Below, in pieces: positions 1 to 8,160 of a DNA stretch of 17,790 bases. How positions within the stretch are numbered: the first letter of the stretch is position 1; each line of letters starts with the position of its first letter. Location: the NCBI GenBank assembly GCA_021784265.1, contig JAJXTA010000002.1:1-17790 (forward strand), given 5' to 3'. This DNA comes from a bacterium (lineage in GTDB: Bacteria > Verrucomicrobiota > Verrucomicrobiia > Limisphaerales > J093). Position numbers and translations under genes: made by a program. Below the pieces are notes generated by a model that ran no database searches, was not told the origin of the DNA, and saw nothing but the letters and a program-made list of their open reading frames with translations.

Positions 1-21
1 CAGGGACGATTCCGGGCTAGC

Positions 22-813
22 GTGCGCCCCGTGCCTGTTCGTCTGACGATTTTAGGGAGCGGTTCCAGCGGGAATTGCGCCTTGCTGGAAGCGGGGAAGA
101 CGCGCTTGCTTATCGACGCTGGGTTCAGCGCCCGGCAGATCCGGGAGCGCTTGGCGACCCTCCAGCGGTCGGTCGAGGACCTCGACGGGATCCTCCTCAC
201 CCACGAACACGGCGATCATACCCGAGGTTTGGCGGTCTTGTGCGCCAAGCGCCAGATTCCCCTCTACTGCAATCGCCTCACCCGGGAGGCCGTCGAGGCG
301 CAGCTCGAAACCACGTTCGACTGCCGCCTCTTCGTCACCGGCGCCTCCTTTACCGTGGGGGAGATCGGGGTGGACACCTTCCCGGTGCCGCACGATGCGC
401 AAGACCCGGTCGGGTTCCTGTTGCGGACTACGGCTGGCAACATCGGCTTTCTCACCGATCTGGGCTACGCCACCAAGTTGGTCCTCGAGCGGGTGCGCCC
501 GGCCCATGTGCTCCTGCTGGAAACCAACCACGACCTCCAGTTGCTCCAGGACGACACCAAGCGGCCCTGGAGCGTCAAGCAGCGGATCCTGAGCCGGCAC
601 GGCCACCTCTCCAACGAAGCCGCCGCCGGGGTGGCGGCGGAGATTCTCTCCCCGCAACTGCGACACCTCTATTTGGGCCACCTGAGCCGCGACTGCAATC
701 GCCCGGAGTTAGCCCATCGCGTCGTGAGCGAACGGCTGCGCGGCCTGGGCGCCGCCCACGTGCGCGTCGAAGCCACCTCCCAGGACGCTCCTTCCCCGAC
801 CCTGGAGGTCTGA
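22..813 (+). CDS. WalJ/YycJ-type MBL-fold metal-dependent hydrolase
   Basis: Predicted cytoplasmic metallo-beta-lactamase-fold hydrolase of the YycJ/WalJ group. Relatives are metal-dependent exonuclease-like enzymes linked to DNA repair or cell-wall regulation; that role is family knowledge, not shown here. The 263-residue length is normal for the family. Visible motifs are the N-terminal GSGSSGN (12-18), the metal-binding HEHGDH (61-66), a downstream His-Asp (H124, D125), an Asp in FLTDLGYA (D146), NHD (169-171), GHLSNE (194-199) and LGHLSRDCN (218-226), which give the full metal-ligand set in order. The start is uncertain. GTG at 22 is used, but GTG at 31 is equally possible, there is no clear ribosome binding site, and the frame stays open to the left edge, so the true start could lie outside the window. 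It converges on the next gene with 37 bp between them. No clear terminator is visible there. Confidence 0.9.
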   Translation: MRPVPVRLTILGSGSSGNCALLEAGKTRLLIDAGFSARQIRERLATLQRSVEDLDGILLTHEHGDHTRGLAVLCAKRQIPLYCNRLTREAVEAQLETTFDCRLFVTGASFTVGEIGVDTFPVPHDAQDPVGFLLRTTAGNIGFLTDLGYATKLVLERVRPAHVLLLETNHDLQLLQDDTKRPWSVKQRILSRHGHLSNEAAAGVAAEILSPQLRHLYLGHLSRDCNRPELAHRVVSERLRGLGAAHVRVEATSQDAPSPTLEV

Positions 814-850
814 GTCAGGCCGGGCGGACGGTTTTTGGGGCGCGAGCCGG

Positions 851-2167
851 TTACTGCCCCGCCGAATAGGGTTTGGGTTGCGCCTGCTCCCACTCCTCGC
901 GGCTGACGTGTTTGATCTCGTGGAGGAAGACGAAGGCCCCTTTCTTGTTCCCCACCACCACGTCGGGCAAGCCGTCGCCGTTGACGTCGCCGACCACGAC
1001 CTGCGTGCCCACCCCGGAGTCGCTGTCGATGAGGTAGGGCACGTAATCGACCGTCTTGTCCGCATGCCGCACCAGCTTGAACCAGTAGAGCAGGGCGGGC
1101 GCGTTAGGCTCGACGTCCCCCTCCGGACCATGCGCCCAGAAGCGCTTGCCCGCGACGAGGTCCAAGAGGCCGTCGCCGTCCATGTCGGCCAGGGCCAAGC
1201 CGTGGAGCTGGGAGAAATGGACGCCGTAGGGGCTGTCGGCGGGGTTCTTGTCCATGAACCGGTGCGGTTGGAAGCTGACCTGGCCGTCGGTGAGTTTCTG
1301 TTCGTACCAGGCCAAGCCGTAGCCGTGGGCGGCCAGGCTGGTGATCACGTCGTTGCGGCCGTCGCCGTTGACGTCATAGGCGAACATCTGGGCGCCGCCG
1401 GGACCGCTGAAGGCGACGGGGTGGAACTTCCAGACCGGGTCACCTTCCAACGAGGCCGGTTGCTCCCACCAGCCGTCCTTTTCGAGCAGGTCCATCCGCC
1501 CGTCGCCGTTGACATCGCCCACGCCCAGGCCGTGGGTGAACCGTTGCCAGGGGCCCTTGGGGCTGATCGGGTGGAATTTCCACGGCTTGGTTGGTTCGCT
1601 CCAGTCCGCGGCGGCATAGCCCCAGTAGCCGCCGGAGTTGCAGACGATCTCCGGGCGTCCGTCGCCGTTGAGGTCGAGAAAGGCGGGCGACTCGTTGTCG
1701 GTCACCGCCAGGGCGACGTGCCGTTGCCAGTGGCCTTCGCGGCCCTTGGGGTTTTCGTACCAGTAGGTGGGGGTGCCGGGCATGCCGATGACGATGATGT
1801 CAGTCCAGCCGTCCTGGTTTATATCATAAGTAAAAGTAAAGAAATTCTCCGAATAGGCGTTGTGGCTCCCCAGGCCGCCCTCGAACCCCGGGAGCGTCTC
1901 TTCCGTGCCATCGCTCTTCTTGTGCTTGAAGCTGGCGGTGGCCGGGGCGTACTCGTGGCGCGTTTGGAAGTCTGGTCCCTCCCACCAAAACGGGCCGTAC
2001 ACCACATCCATCTTGCCGTCGTGGTTAAAGTCGCCGAGGTTCGCTCCCTCGGCCCAAAACTGGGGCGTCAAGTGCAGCTTTTTGAACGAATGCACCACGA
2101 AATCCTGAGCCGAGACCAGGACCGCGCCTGAAAAGGCCGCCATGCAGGCGAGAGGAAATCTAATCAT
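851..2167 (-). CDS. Secreted FG-GAP/VCBS repeat protein (seven calcium-binding repeats)
   Basis: Exported beta-propeller protein of 438 residues. A signal peptide covers residues 1-21, with likely cleavage after SAQ. Seven DxNxDGxxD-type loops are visible at 46-54, 115-123, 165-173, 218-226, 265-273, 328-336 and 394-402; loops of this kind bind calcium within FG-GAP blades. Seven repeats would close one seven-bladed propeller, so the whole mature protein is probably a single propeller. Each repeat is followed by aromatic-rich text such as GPFWWEGP or TYWYENP, a style common in planctomycete and verrucomicrobial exported proteins. Its ligand is unknown; relatives are usually assigned to binding or adhesion. 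The start gives a good signal peptide, but only a weak G-rich stretch precedes it. It lies on the same strand as the two upstream exported-protein genes but behind a 344-bp hairpin-rich gap, so it may be separately transcribed. Confidence 0.88.
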   Translation of the reverse strand: MIRFPLACMAAFSGAVLVSAQDFVVHSFKKLHLTPQFWAEGANLGDFNHDGKMDVVYGPFWWEGPDFQTRHEYAPATASFKHKKSDGTEETLPGFEGGLGSHNAYSENFFTFTYDINQDGWTDIIVIGMPGTPTYWYENPKGREGHWQRHVALAVTDNESPAFLDLNGDGRPEIVCNSGGYWGYAAADWSEPTKPWKFHPISPKGPWQRFTHGLGVGDVNGDGRMDLLEKDGWWEQPASLEGDPVWKFHPVAFSGPGGAQMFAYDVNGDGRNDVITSLAAHGYGLAWYEQKLTDGQVSFQPHRFMDKNPADSPYGVHFSQLHGLALADMDGDGLLDLVAGKRFWAHGPEGDVEPNAPALLYWFKLVRHADKTVDYVPYLIDSDSGVGTQVVVGDVNGDGLPDVVVGNKKGAFVFLHEIKHVSREEWEQAQPKPYSAGQ

Positions 2168-2209
2168 GCCCCATGTCTGGCACTTCGTGTTCGCGCGGTC
2201 AAGTCCGAT

Positions 2210-2234
2210 CCGCCCCGCGGCCGGCGCGGGGCGG
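2210..2234. repeat. Perfect 10-bp inverted repeat, 5-nt loop
   Basis: CCGCCCCGCG, spacer GCCGG, CGCGGGGCGG. All ten pairs are Watson-Crick. It lies about 43 bp upstream of the start of the FG-GAP gene on its leader side. No T-tract follows on either strand, so it is not a classical intrinsic terminator; a leader hairpin or a remnant of a REP-like repeat is possible. Confidence 0.6.
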
Positions 2235-2260
2235 CGCTTCCCGCGGCGCCGCGCACGGAA

Positions 2261-2281
2261 GAGGGCGGTGGGTCCGCCCTC
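2261..2281. repeat. Perfect 8-bp inverted repeat, 5-nt loop
   Basis: GAGGGCGG, spacer TGGGT, CCGCCCTC. It lies 26 bp from the 2210-2234 stem and abuts the next one. There is no T-tract on either side. Confidence 0.55.
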
Positions 2282-2310
2282 CGCGGGTATTTGCGCGGGA
2301 TTGCCCGCGG
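2281..2310. repeat. 7-bp inverted repeat, 16-nt loop
   Basis: CCGCGGG and CCCGCGG separated by 16 nt. The right arm is directly repeated at 2311-2317, so two alternative pairings exist. It shares its first base with the end of the previous stem. Confidence 0.45.
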
Positions 2311-2457
2311 CCCGCGGCCGGCAGGGCGAGCGGTCCTCCGCGCGCCGAGGTCATGGGGCTGGCGGGGTTGGTTGCGGGAGGCGACGGCTCGCACGGGACG
2401 GCCATCCCTATCCACCTGGGTTCGCCGCGAGGCTGTGTCGGGTTCGGGACCACCCGC

Positions 2458-2477
2458 GGGCTCGTGCGCCCGAGCCC
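2458..2477. repeat. Perfect 7-bp inverted repeat, 6-nt loop
   Basis: GGGCTCG, spacer TGCGCC, CGAGCCC. It is positioned about 35 bp downstream of the DUF1080 stop codon on the minus strand, so it could act as a 3'-end stem for the operon, although no U-tract follows. Confidence 0.4.
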
Positions 2478-2511
2478 AAGTCGCTAAGTGCCGCCCCAAA
2501 AACCACCGGGC

Positions 2512-3144
2512 TTAGGGCAATTCCTCGAGCGTGATCTCTTTGTAGGCGGCCTCGGCCACGCCGCCACCGTGGATTTGCAGACCAATCAGACCGAACTGCG
2601 GGATCGCCGGGTCGGACTCGGTGTAGTCCACCGTTTGTCGTCCGTTCACCTTGAGGATGATGTGCCTGCCTTCGCAGCGGATCTCGTAATCATTCCACGC
2701 ATTGCGGCGGAGCACTTGGTCCACCAGGGCCGGAGCTGGCTGGGCGAGGGTCCGGTTACGGCGCGATTCGTCGTAGAGGCTGCCCCAGTAGGCTGGATCG
2801 CCCAGGTCGGCCTGGTAGCCGACCATCTCGTTAGGCGGTTGGGCGGCTCGCTGGCTGCGAAACTGCACGCCCCCGTTGATGAACCCCGCCGTCCCGACGA
2901 GCTTGAACCTCAGCCGCAGCACGAAGTTCGTGTAGGCGCGGTCGGTGCACAGGAACTCGTTACGCGGGACGGTGTTGCGGAGGGTGCCGCCCACTAGAGC
3001 TCCGCCCTCGATCCGCCAGGTCCGGTTGGTGTCACCGCTCCAGCCGGTGAAGGTGCGCCCATCGAACAAGCGGTGCGCCGGGGACTGGGCTTGGCCAAGG
3101 GCGGCGGCCAGGAGGAACGTGGTCCAGCAGAGCAGGGTGCGCAT
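2512..3144 (-). CDS. DUF1080 (3-keto-disaccharide hydrolase fold) exported protein
   Basis: Exported concanavalin-like protein of the DUF1080 family (PF06439), 210 residues. The signal peptide spans 1-20 (cleavage near GQAQ). Family landmarks in order are LFDGRTFTGW (26-35), WRIEGGALVGG (43-53), NGGVQFRS (90-97), YQADLG (110-115), WNDYEI (150-155), KVNGRQTVDY (165-174) and GLIGLQIHGG (185-194), ending in the typical ITLEEL strand. Members are abundant in PVC bacteria and Bacteroidota. Some hydrolyse 3-keto-sugar glycosides; substrate and activity cannot be read here. It contains a single domain and no cytochrome or sorting domain. The start lies 9 bp behind the stop of the giant exported protein gene, which indicates co-transcription. 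There is no recognisable Shine-Dalgarno sequence, so translational coupling is plausible. Confidence 0.92.
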   Translation of the reverse strand: MRTLLCWTTFLLAAALGQAQSPAHRLFDGRTFTGWSGDTNRTWRIEGGALVGGTLRNTVPRNEFLCTDRAYTNFVLRLRFKLVGTAGFINGGVQFRSQRAAQPPNEMVGYQADLGDPAYWGSLYDESRRNRTLAQPAPALVDQVLRRNAWNDYEIRCEGRHIILKVNGRQTVDYTESDPAIPQFGLIGLQIHGGGVAEAAYKEITLEELP

Positions 3145-3153
3145 GGGGGGCGG

Positions 3154-6100
3154 TCAAGGGTTGCGTTTCACGCGATAGAATTGCCGCGCTTGGTTCGCGG
3201 GGAGGATGGCCGGGCTGGGCGTGGACCCTGGCACGTCGGTCCACGTCTTGAGATCGGGCGAGGCCTGCAAGGTCCCGCCTCCGGTCCAAATCAAGGTGAG
3301 TAGGCCGGCTTTGTCCGCAGTGATGCTGACGAGGAGCGGTGGCTCGATCGGTGTGACCGAGTTTGGCACCAGAATGAACCAATCGAAGTCGCCGCTGCCG
3401 GTGATGAAGCGGAGGGTGACGGGGCCGCCGGGCAGGGTGAAGGTCGTGGGCGGTCCGCTCAGGTTGTTCGTGGCCACCAGGGGCGCCAGGTGGTTGTCAC
3501 CCCAGGCCCCGGAGCCAGGGGCGTCGAAGGCGCCCAGGGCGCGCAGGGTTTGATTCGTGGTGCCCACGCCCGCGGTGACGAGCTCCAGCCGTCCGCGCAG
3601 ACTATGGGCGAGAGTGTCGCCGGAGGAGAGCGCGGCATAAGCTTGGTAGGTGCCGGCGGGGATCGTGCGGGTGTAATCATACCATTCGCCGTCGTCCACC
3701 CAGCCGATCCGGTAATCCACGGCCATGAGCCAACCGCCCCGGTCTAGCCCGTATCGCCCGCCCGCGTTGTCGGTCAGATTCACGCTCTGGCCGCCGACCG
3801 CGAGCCCATTGAGCCGGTCCGAGTTGGTACTGTAATCCCGATAGGCCAGCGACTCGAAGTGGTCATTGTTTTGATAATCGATCCCATACCGCGCCCCCAG
3901 CCCGGCGTAGGCGCCTCCGAAATAGGGCATCTGGCTGGCGGCGGTGAGGGTGTGGTTGGTGCCGTAATCGGAGTCCTCGGCGTCGATAACGAGGCCGGTA
4001 TCGGGCAACTGGTGGCCGGTTTGGAACTCCCATTGGACGGTCTCGGTGTACGGGGTCAGCCCGGCGGGGACCTGGTCGGCGAAGGTCAGGGTTACCGCGA
4101 TGTTGGTGTTGACCGGCAGGGGCGGGGCGAACAGCGCCTGGACGGTGCTCACGCCGTTGGTTTTGCTGATCGTGGGGCTAAGGTTGTGGCCATTGACCAC
4201 GAGCCGCAGCGAAGCCGGGTCCAACGGAGTGTCGCCGTCGGCGATCCGCGCGGTGAGGGGTCCTTGGCCAAAGTCGCCCAACCCCACGCTATTGCGGAGC
4301 GGAGCCACGCGCAGGACGTAGGGCGGCTGGCCGCGTCCCCTCCATTGGTAGGCGCGGAGGGCGGCGGGGTCGGTGGGATCGTTGAGCAAGTGATAGCGGC
4401 CGTCGGCGGTCTGGGTCATCCACTCGAGGCTGGCGAAGCCCTGACCCTGCTCGTAAAGGGTGCGGAAACCGTACAGCCCCGGGTTTAACACCACCAGCGT
4501 GAACGTAGTGTCGGCGGCGGTGCGCCCGCCATCGAATTGGCCCAGTTGATAGAACAGGTCCTTTGGGTTATTGAGCAGGGAGGTCCCGAACCCGTCATCA
4601 CTGTTGACCACCATCGTGTAGGCGCCGGGGGCGGGGAAGGCGATGGCCGTCCAGAGATCGAGGGCGAAGTTCTCGGTGTTGCCCGGCGAGCCCAGGTGGC
4701 CAGGGATGCCAGGGAAGGGAGAGTCGGGATAGCTTGGGGCGTTGAAGTGGCCATCCGTGGCGGTGGGATCGAGGTCGAAGTTGATGACATTGGTCCAGGC
4801 AAACAGCCCGGTGTCGGGGCCGGTGGCAACGGTGTTGCTCAGGTTCGCGGTGTTAGGCCCGAGCTGGCCCCGGAGCATAGCCTCGGCATTGGTGAGACTG
4901 TTGGGCTGGGTGGCGGCCACTTGGTAGGTTTTGATGAGGAACCCCGGGGCGTTGGTGGCCACGGCCCCAGCCGGCAACGCGAGCCCGGCGTCCAGCTTGG
5001 TGAAGGTGGGAACGGTCAGCGTCTGGGTCCAGGAGAAGGAGGTGCCGTTCTGGTCCTTGATGGTTAACCCCACGGGATACGCGCCGCCTGAGGTCAGTGG
5101 TGTGGTGGTGATGAAGGCGATGGTGGTCGTGCCGTTGGTGTCGTGGATGACGCGCGTGGGGCTAACCAGGAACCCCCGGATCGTGAGGGTGATGGTGTTC
5201 GTGTCCGCCACGCTGGCCGGCCCATCCCATAACGTGGCGGTGAAACCGAAGGGCGCGGCCGTGATCCCCTGGAGCAACAGGCTGTTGGTGCGGGCCGGCA
5301 CGAGGGCGAACCAATCGAAATCCCCCGCGTAGGTGGTGTAACGGAGCGTGGTCCGGCCGCCCGGGAGGCGGAAATAGACGGGTTGGCCATTGGTGGTCAT
5401 GGGCAGGAGGGTGTTGCTGCCCCAGCCGCCGGGCCCGGCGGGTCCGAGCAGGGCGCCCAGGGGCTGGACCGTCTGGTTGGTCGTGCCGGCCCCGGCGGTG
5501 ACCAAGCCCAGCCAGCCGCCGATGGTCGTGCCGGCGGTGCCATCGGAGTGGGCGGCGTAAGCGGTGTAAATGCCCGGCGGGATGGTCCGCGTGTAGTCGT
5601 ACCATTCGCCGTTATCCACCCAACCGATGTAGTAATTGAGGCGCATGTCCCACCCGCCGCGGTCCTGCCCGAGGCGCCCGGCGGTGTTGTCGCCAATGCC
5701 GACGCTGGCGGCGCCGGAGAGGTCGGGGGTGGTGTAATCCCGGTACCTGGGCGAGGTGTTGGCGGCGTCGTTATTGAAATAATCGACGAGGTACGTCGCG
5801 CCCAGACCGGCATAGGCGCCTCCATAATATGGCATGACGCTGGCTTGGTCCTGGCTCAGGCCCTGGCTGTCGAAGTCCTCCGCTTCGATGGTGAAGACGT
5901 CCGCGGGCAGCGGCGCCCCCGTCACGAAAGTCCACTGGTTGGACTCGAGGGTGGGGGGAGTGCCGGTGTCGGCGAACACCAGGCGCAGCGTGTTCGTGGC
6001 GTTGGCGGGAATGCTCGGGCCCGGGGCGTAGCTCAGGAGGTTGGTGCCCGGTCCGGGGCTGCTCACGGTCACCGGGACACTCTGGCCATTGACCTCCAGC

Positions 6101-7350
6101 CGCGCCGAGTTGGGATCGAACTGGGTGCGCGGTCCATCCACCACGGTGAAGGAAACCAAGGTGGGCACGCCCACCAGACTCACGTGGCCGGGGCCCGGGT
6201 AGGCGGCCGCCACGTACGGCCCGGTCGGCTGCCAAGCGTAGGTGAGCAGCGCGCCGGGAGCGGTCGGGTCGTTCAGGAGCACGTCCGCGCCCTCATGGAC
6301 GCTCCACCACTCCAGGCTCGCATCGCCCTGGCCTTGCTCATAGACGGTGCGGAACGGATAAAGCCCCGGCTTCGTGACCACGACCACGAACGTGGTGTCC
6401 GCCCAACCCCGGCCCCCCGGGGCGTCGAACTCGCCCACCGTGAACCGCTCGAGCGCGTCCTCGGGATTGAGGCCCGCGCTGGTGCGGAAATCGTCGTCGC
6501 TGTCGATCCCCAGGACGTAAGCCCCGGCCGCGGGGAAGGCGATGGCGGTGAGGAGCTCGCAGGCGAAATTCTCCGTCGGGCTGTTCACCAGCGTTTGGCC
6601 GGGAATGCCCGGAAAGGGGAAGTCCGGATACCCGTTGGCGGCGGTGAAGTGCCCGTGGCCGGACGCGATGTCAAAGTTAATGACGTTGGGCCAGACGAAG
6701 TAGCCGTCCGCGCCCGCAAAGGTAAGGTCGGCCACGTTCGGGCCGTGCTCCCCGGCGAGGAGGGCCTCGGCGTTTGCGATTCCGTTGGGCTGAAGCGCGT
6801 CCACCTGGTAGGTGCGGATGAGGAAACCGGAAATGTTGGTGTTGACGGCGCCGGGTGGCAGGGCCGCGGTTTCTGGCAGCCGGGTGTAGGCCGGCACCAC
6901 CGCGAACGAGAAACTGATGGTGTTGGTATAGGCCGGGGTGCTGGTGTCGCGGAACACCACGGCCACGGTATTGGACGAGCCCGGCGCGAGCAGGCCGTCG
7001 GCGTCGGTGAACGGCGCGCCCGGCTTGAAGCTGATGGTGGTCACGCCGTTGCTGGCTGTCACTGCCGCTCCCACCGGCGTGCCATTGAAGCTCACCCGGA
7101 TCGTGTTGGTCTCGACCCGCGCCACGCCGTCGGCCAACTGGACCTGCACCGTCGCGTCGGGCAGCGCCCCTGTGCCCACCGGGCTGGCGCCGACCCGGTA
7201 CGGGTGGGCCGGGGTGGTGGCGGCCGGGAGCGCCCGCCCGCCCGAATCACCCAGCCCAGTTTGGCCGTAACCGACCCATTCCACCAGGAGCCCGATCACG
7301 AGGATGCGGCCCAGGCCACTCACGTAGGTCCACCAGCGTTTCGCATGCAT
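3154..7350 (-). CDS. Giant secreted two-unit protein: PA14-like, Ig-like and CBM6-like modules
   Basis: Exported protein of 1398 residues from the chosen start, probably carbohydrate binding. The signal peptide is about 1-30 (WWTYVSGLGRILVIGLLVEW, then GYGQ). Unit 1 has an Ig-like strand region (70-150), a PA14-like domain (156-360), an Ig-like domain (385-479) and a CBM6-like beta-sandwich (481-687). Unit 2 repeats the order at 691-782, 784-990, 1010-1112 and 1115-1331. A short tail domain at 1337-1395, with LQASPDLKTWTDVPG, is typical of verrucomicrobial exported proteins. Matching landmarks include YEQGQGDASLEW (337) and YEQGQGFASLEW (966), GWVDNGEWYDYTRTIP (576) and GWVDDGEWYDYTRTIP (1216), and GDFDWF in both CBM-like domains. 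No glycosidase or peptidase catalytic motif was seen, so binding or adhesion is the safer reading. The frame opens at 7395, but ATG at 7350 directly precedes the signal peptide. It is the first gene of an operon with the DUF1080 gene. Confidence 0.88.
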   Translation of the reverse strand: MHAKRWWTYVSGLGRILVIGLLVEWVGYGQTGLGDSGGRALPAATTPAHPYRVGASPVGTGALPDATVQVQLADGVARVETNTIRVSFNGTPVGAAVTASNGVTTISFKPGAPFTDADGLLAPGSSNTVAVVFRDTSTPAYTNTISFSFAVVPAYTRLPETAALPPGAVNTNISGFLIRTYQVDALQPNGIANAEALLAGEHGPNVADLTFAGADGYFVWPNVINFDIASGHGHFTAANGYPDFPFPGIPGQTLVNSPTENFACELLTAIAFPAAGAYVLGIDSDDDFRTSAGLNPEDALERFTVGEFDAPGGRGWADTTFVVVVTKPGLYPFRTVYEQGQGDASLEWWSVHEGADVLLNDPTAPGALLTYAWQPTGPYVAAAYPGPGHVSLVGVPTLVSFTVVDGPRTQFDPNSARLEVNGQSVPVTVSSPGPGTNLLSYAPGPSIPANATNTLRLVFADTGTPPTLESNQWTFVTGAPLPADVFTIEAEDFDSQGLSQDQASVMPYYGGAYAGLGATYLVDYFNNDAANTSPRYRDYTTPDLSGAASVGIGDNTAGRLGQDRGGWDMRLNYYIGWVDNGEWYDYTRTIPPGIYTAYAAHSDGTAGTTIGGWLGLVTAGAGTTNQTVQPLGALLGPAGPGGWGSNTLLPMTTNGQPVYFRLPGGRTTLRYTTYAGDFDWFALVPARTNSLLLQGITAAPFGFTATLWDGPASVADTNTITLTIRGFLVSPTRVIHDTNGTTTIAFITTTPLTSGGAYPVGLTIKDQNGTSFSWTQTLTVPTFTKLDAGLALPAGAVATNAPGFLIKTYQVAATQPNSLTNAEAMLRGQLGPNTANLSNTVATGPDTGLFAWTNVINFDLDPTATDGHFNAPSYPDSPFPGIPGHLGSPGNTENFALDLWTAIAFPAPGAYTMVVNSDDGFGTSLLNNPKDLFYQLGQFDGGRTAADTTFTLVVLNPGLYGFRTLYEQGQGFASLEWMTQTADGRYHLLNDPTDPAALRAYQWRGRGQPPYVLRVAPLRNSVGLGDFGQGPLTARIADGDTPLDPASLRLVVNGHNLSPTISKTNGVSTVQALFAPPLPVNTNIAVTLTFADQVPAGLTPYTETVQWEFQTGHQLPDTGLVIDAEDSDYGTNHTLTAASQMPYFGGAYAGLGARYGIDYQNNDHFESLAYRDYSTNSDRLNGLAVGGQSVNLTDNAGGRYGLDRGGWLMAVDYRIGWVDDGEWYDYTRTIPAGTYQAYAALSSGDTLAHSLRGRLELVTAGVGTTNQTLRALGAFDAPGSGAWGDNHLAPLVATNNLSGPPTTFTLPGGPVTLRFITGSGDFDWFILVPNSVTPIEPPLLVSITADKAGLLTLIWTGGGTLQASPDLKTWTDVPGSTPSPAILPANQARQFYRVKRNP
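3358..5001 (-). repeat. Internal coding repeat, unit 2 (PA14-like, Ig-like, CBM6-like)
   Basis: Codes for residues 784-1331 of the same protein and is the second copy of the three-module unit. The offset from unit 1 grows from about 628 to 640 residues through small insertions, mostly in the CBM-like part. Confidence 0.75.
5293..6885 (-). repeat. Internal coding repeat, unit 1 (PA14-like, Ig-like, CBM6-like)
   Basis: Codes for residues 156-686 of the giant exported protein. The order of domains and many motifs match unit 2 at 3358-5001, about 630-640 residues further along. The DNA has diverged strongly outside the best conserved motifs, so this is an old duplication. Confidence 0.75.
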
Positions 7351-7588
7351 ACCCAAGAACTTTGGCCAGCCCGACTCCGCGGTGGCGGGCGGCACCGAGC
7401 CGCGTCATCCCGTGGAGGGGGGCGCCAACCGGCTGAGCAAGGCCTGTCATCCATACCATCACTTAGAACCCCGGGCTCTCAAGTCCGCTTTTTCGCCGAG
7501 CCGTTAGGGCGCGTCACTCCGTGCGCGCCGTCGCGGCCAACCCGTGGACGCGGATCGTCTTCTGGCGGCGGGTAGAACGAGCGTCCGC

Positions 7589-7603
7589 GTGAGCCTGGCT
7601 CAC
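7589..7603. promoter_or_regulatory. Perfect palindrome GTGAGCC-T-GGCTCAC (operator-like)
   Basis: Seven perfect pairs around one central base. A one-base centre cannot form a good RNA loop, so a dimeric DNA-binding protein site is the more natural reading. It lies about 240 bp upstream of the giant exported protein start. No regulator gene is present in the window. Confidence 0.3.
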
Positions 7604-7675
7604 AGAATGGTCCCGGACGCGGCGGCATGGAGCGATAGCGGCGGGATGGGCAGGAGGAACAGGATTGGGCGGCGA

Positions 7676-7695
7676 CACCGGGCGGCGACCCGGTG
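7676..7695. repeat. Perfect 7-bp inverted repeat, 6-nt loop
   Basis: CACCGGG, spacer CGGCGA, CCCGGTG, within the gene-free region. There is no T-tract on either side and no function is assignable. Confidence 0.4.
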
Positions 7696-7996
7696 CCTCC
7701 GGTGAATCCCGCGATCCGGCCGTAGAAGGGGGGTGCGTTCAAGGGTGGCGGGTGCCGCAGGCCGAGGCGGGCCCCGAGGGACCGGAGACCCGGGGTGGGC
7801 CGTGGCCCGCGACGGGAACCCGGGCATCAGCGCCGCGAGAATCCGTTTGCCTGAGGCTTGGGCACGGCGTATCCATAACCCCATGAGTTGGGAACGACTC
7901 CTTCGTCCGTGGTCCGTTGCCTTGCGCCGACGAGTGCCGTCCAGGTGGCAGCCAGCGTGCGGCCAAGAGGGCGGTACAGATGCCGCCCGCCCGTCC

Positions 7997-8026
7997 GGCT
8001 CGGGTCAGTGGCCCCGTCCCCGAGCC
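7997..8026. repeat. Perfect 8-bp inverted repeat, 14-nt loop
   Basis: GGCTCGGG and CCCGAGCC separated by 14 nt, about 150 bp upstream of the small exported protein gene. It may be a leader stem if transcription starts upstream of it. Confidence 0.35.
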
Positions 8027-8144
8027 TCGACGCCGCCGCACTGTAGAACCCAAGCCGCCCTTGCTGGCGCTAGCCGTCGCCGGCCTGGCCAGCAACCGGG
8101 GAGTGCGGCCCCGCGACCAGCGCCCCATCGAGCGGTTGGGGTTC

Positions 8145-8160
8145 GAACCTCAGCAGGTTC
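8145..8160 (+). promoter_or_regulatory. Hairpin GAACCT-CAGC-AGGTTC abutting a ribosome binding site
   Basis: A perfect 6-bp stem with a tetraloop ends one base before the purine-rich ribosome binding site of the 8176 gene. The left arm is also part of the palindrome GGTTCGAACC (8140-8149), giving a possible alternative pairing. A role in controlling translation is possible but unproven. Confidence 0.35.

Larger units (their letters stand above)
2168..2511. other. Gene-free, hairpin-rich spacer between two exported-protein genes
   Basis: No convincing gene is seen in these 344 bases; the open frames are low-complexity GC-rich shadows rich in Arg, Pro and Gly. The stretch is crowded with perfect inverted repeats, listed separately. 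As both flanking genes run leftward, any transcript reading through it would fold into a series of stems between the DUF1080 stop codon and the start of the FG-GAP gene. Confidence 0.6.

Noticed and set aside
12..21. CCGGGCTAGC repeated near 15608-15617 as a possible attachment-site pair
   Set aside because: Ten bases only, no integrase, and the positions do not bound the defence-like islet.
830..842. 13-base match GGTTTTTGGGGCG shared (inverted) with 2492-2504, both just downstream of stop codons
   Set aside because: A few 13-base matches are expected by chance in a window of this size, and neither copy is part of a convincing hairpin terminator.
878..2131. Long plus-strand open frame of 417 codons opposite the FG-GAP gene
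   Set aside because: It is the antisense shadow of a gene with clear family motifs; its translation is Val/Ala/Gly-rich with no recognisable domain, as expected for the complement of GC-rich codons.
5383..7575. Plus-strand open frame of 730 codons opposite the giant exported protein gene
   Set aside because: Antisense shadow; the minus strand has a signal peptide and repeated domains, while this frame is Gly/Arg/Val-rich with no motif.
7479..7742. Minus-strand open frame of 87 codons in the gene-free region
   Set aside because: Arg/Pro/Gly-rich text without family motifs, no ribosome binding site and overlap with several inverted repeats; it looks like translated intergenic sequence.
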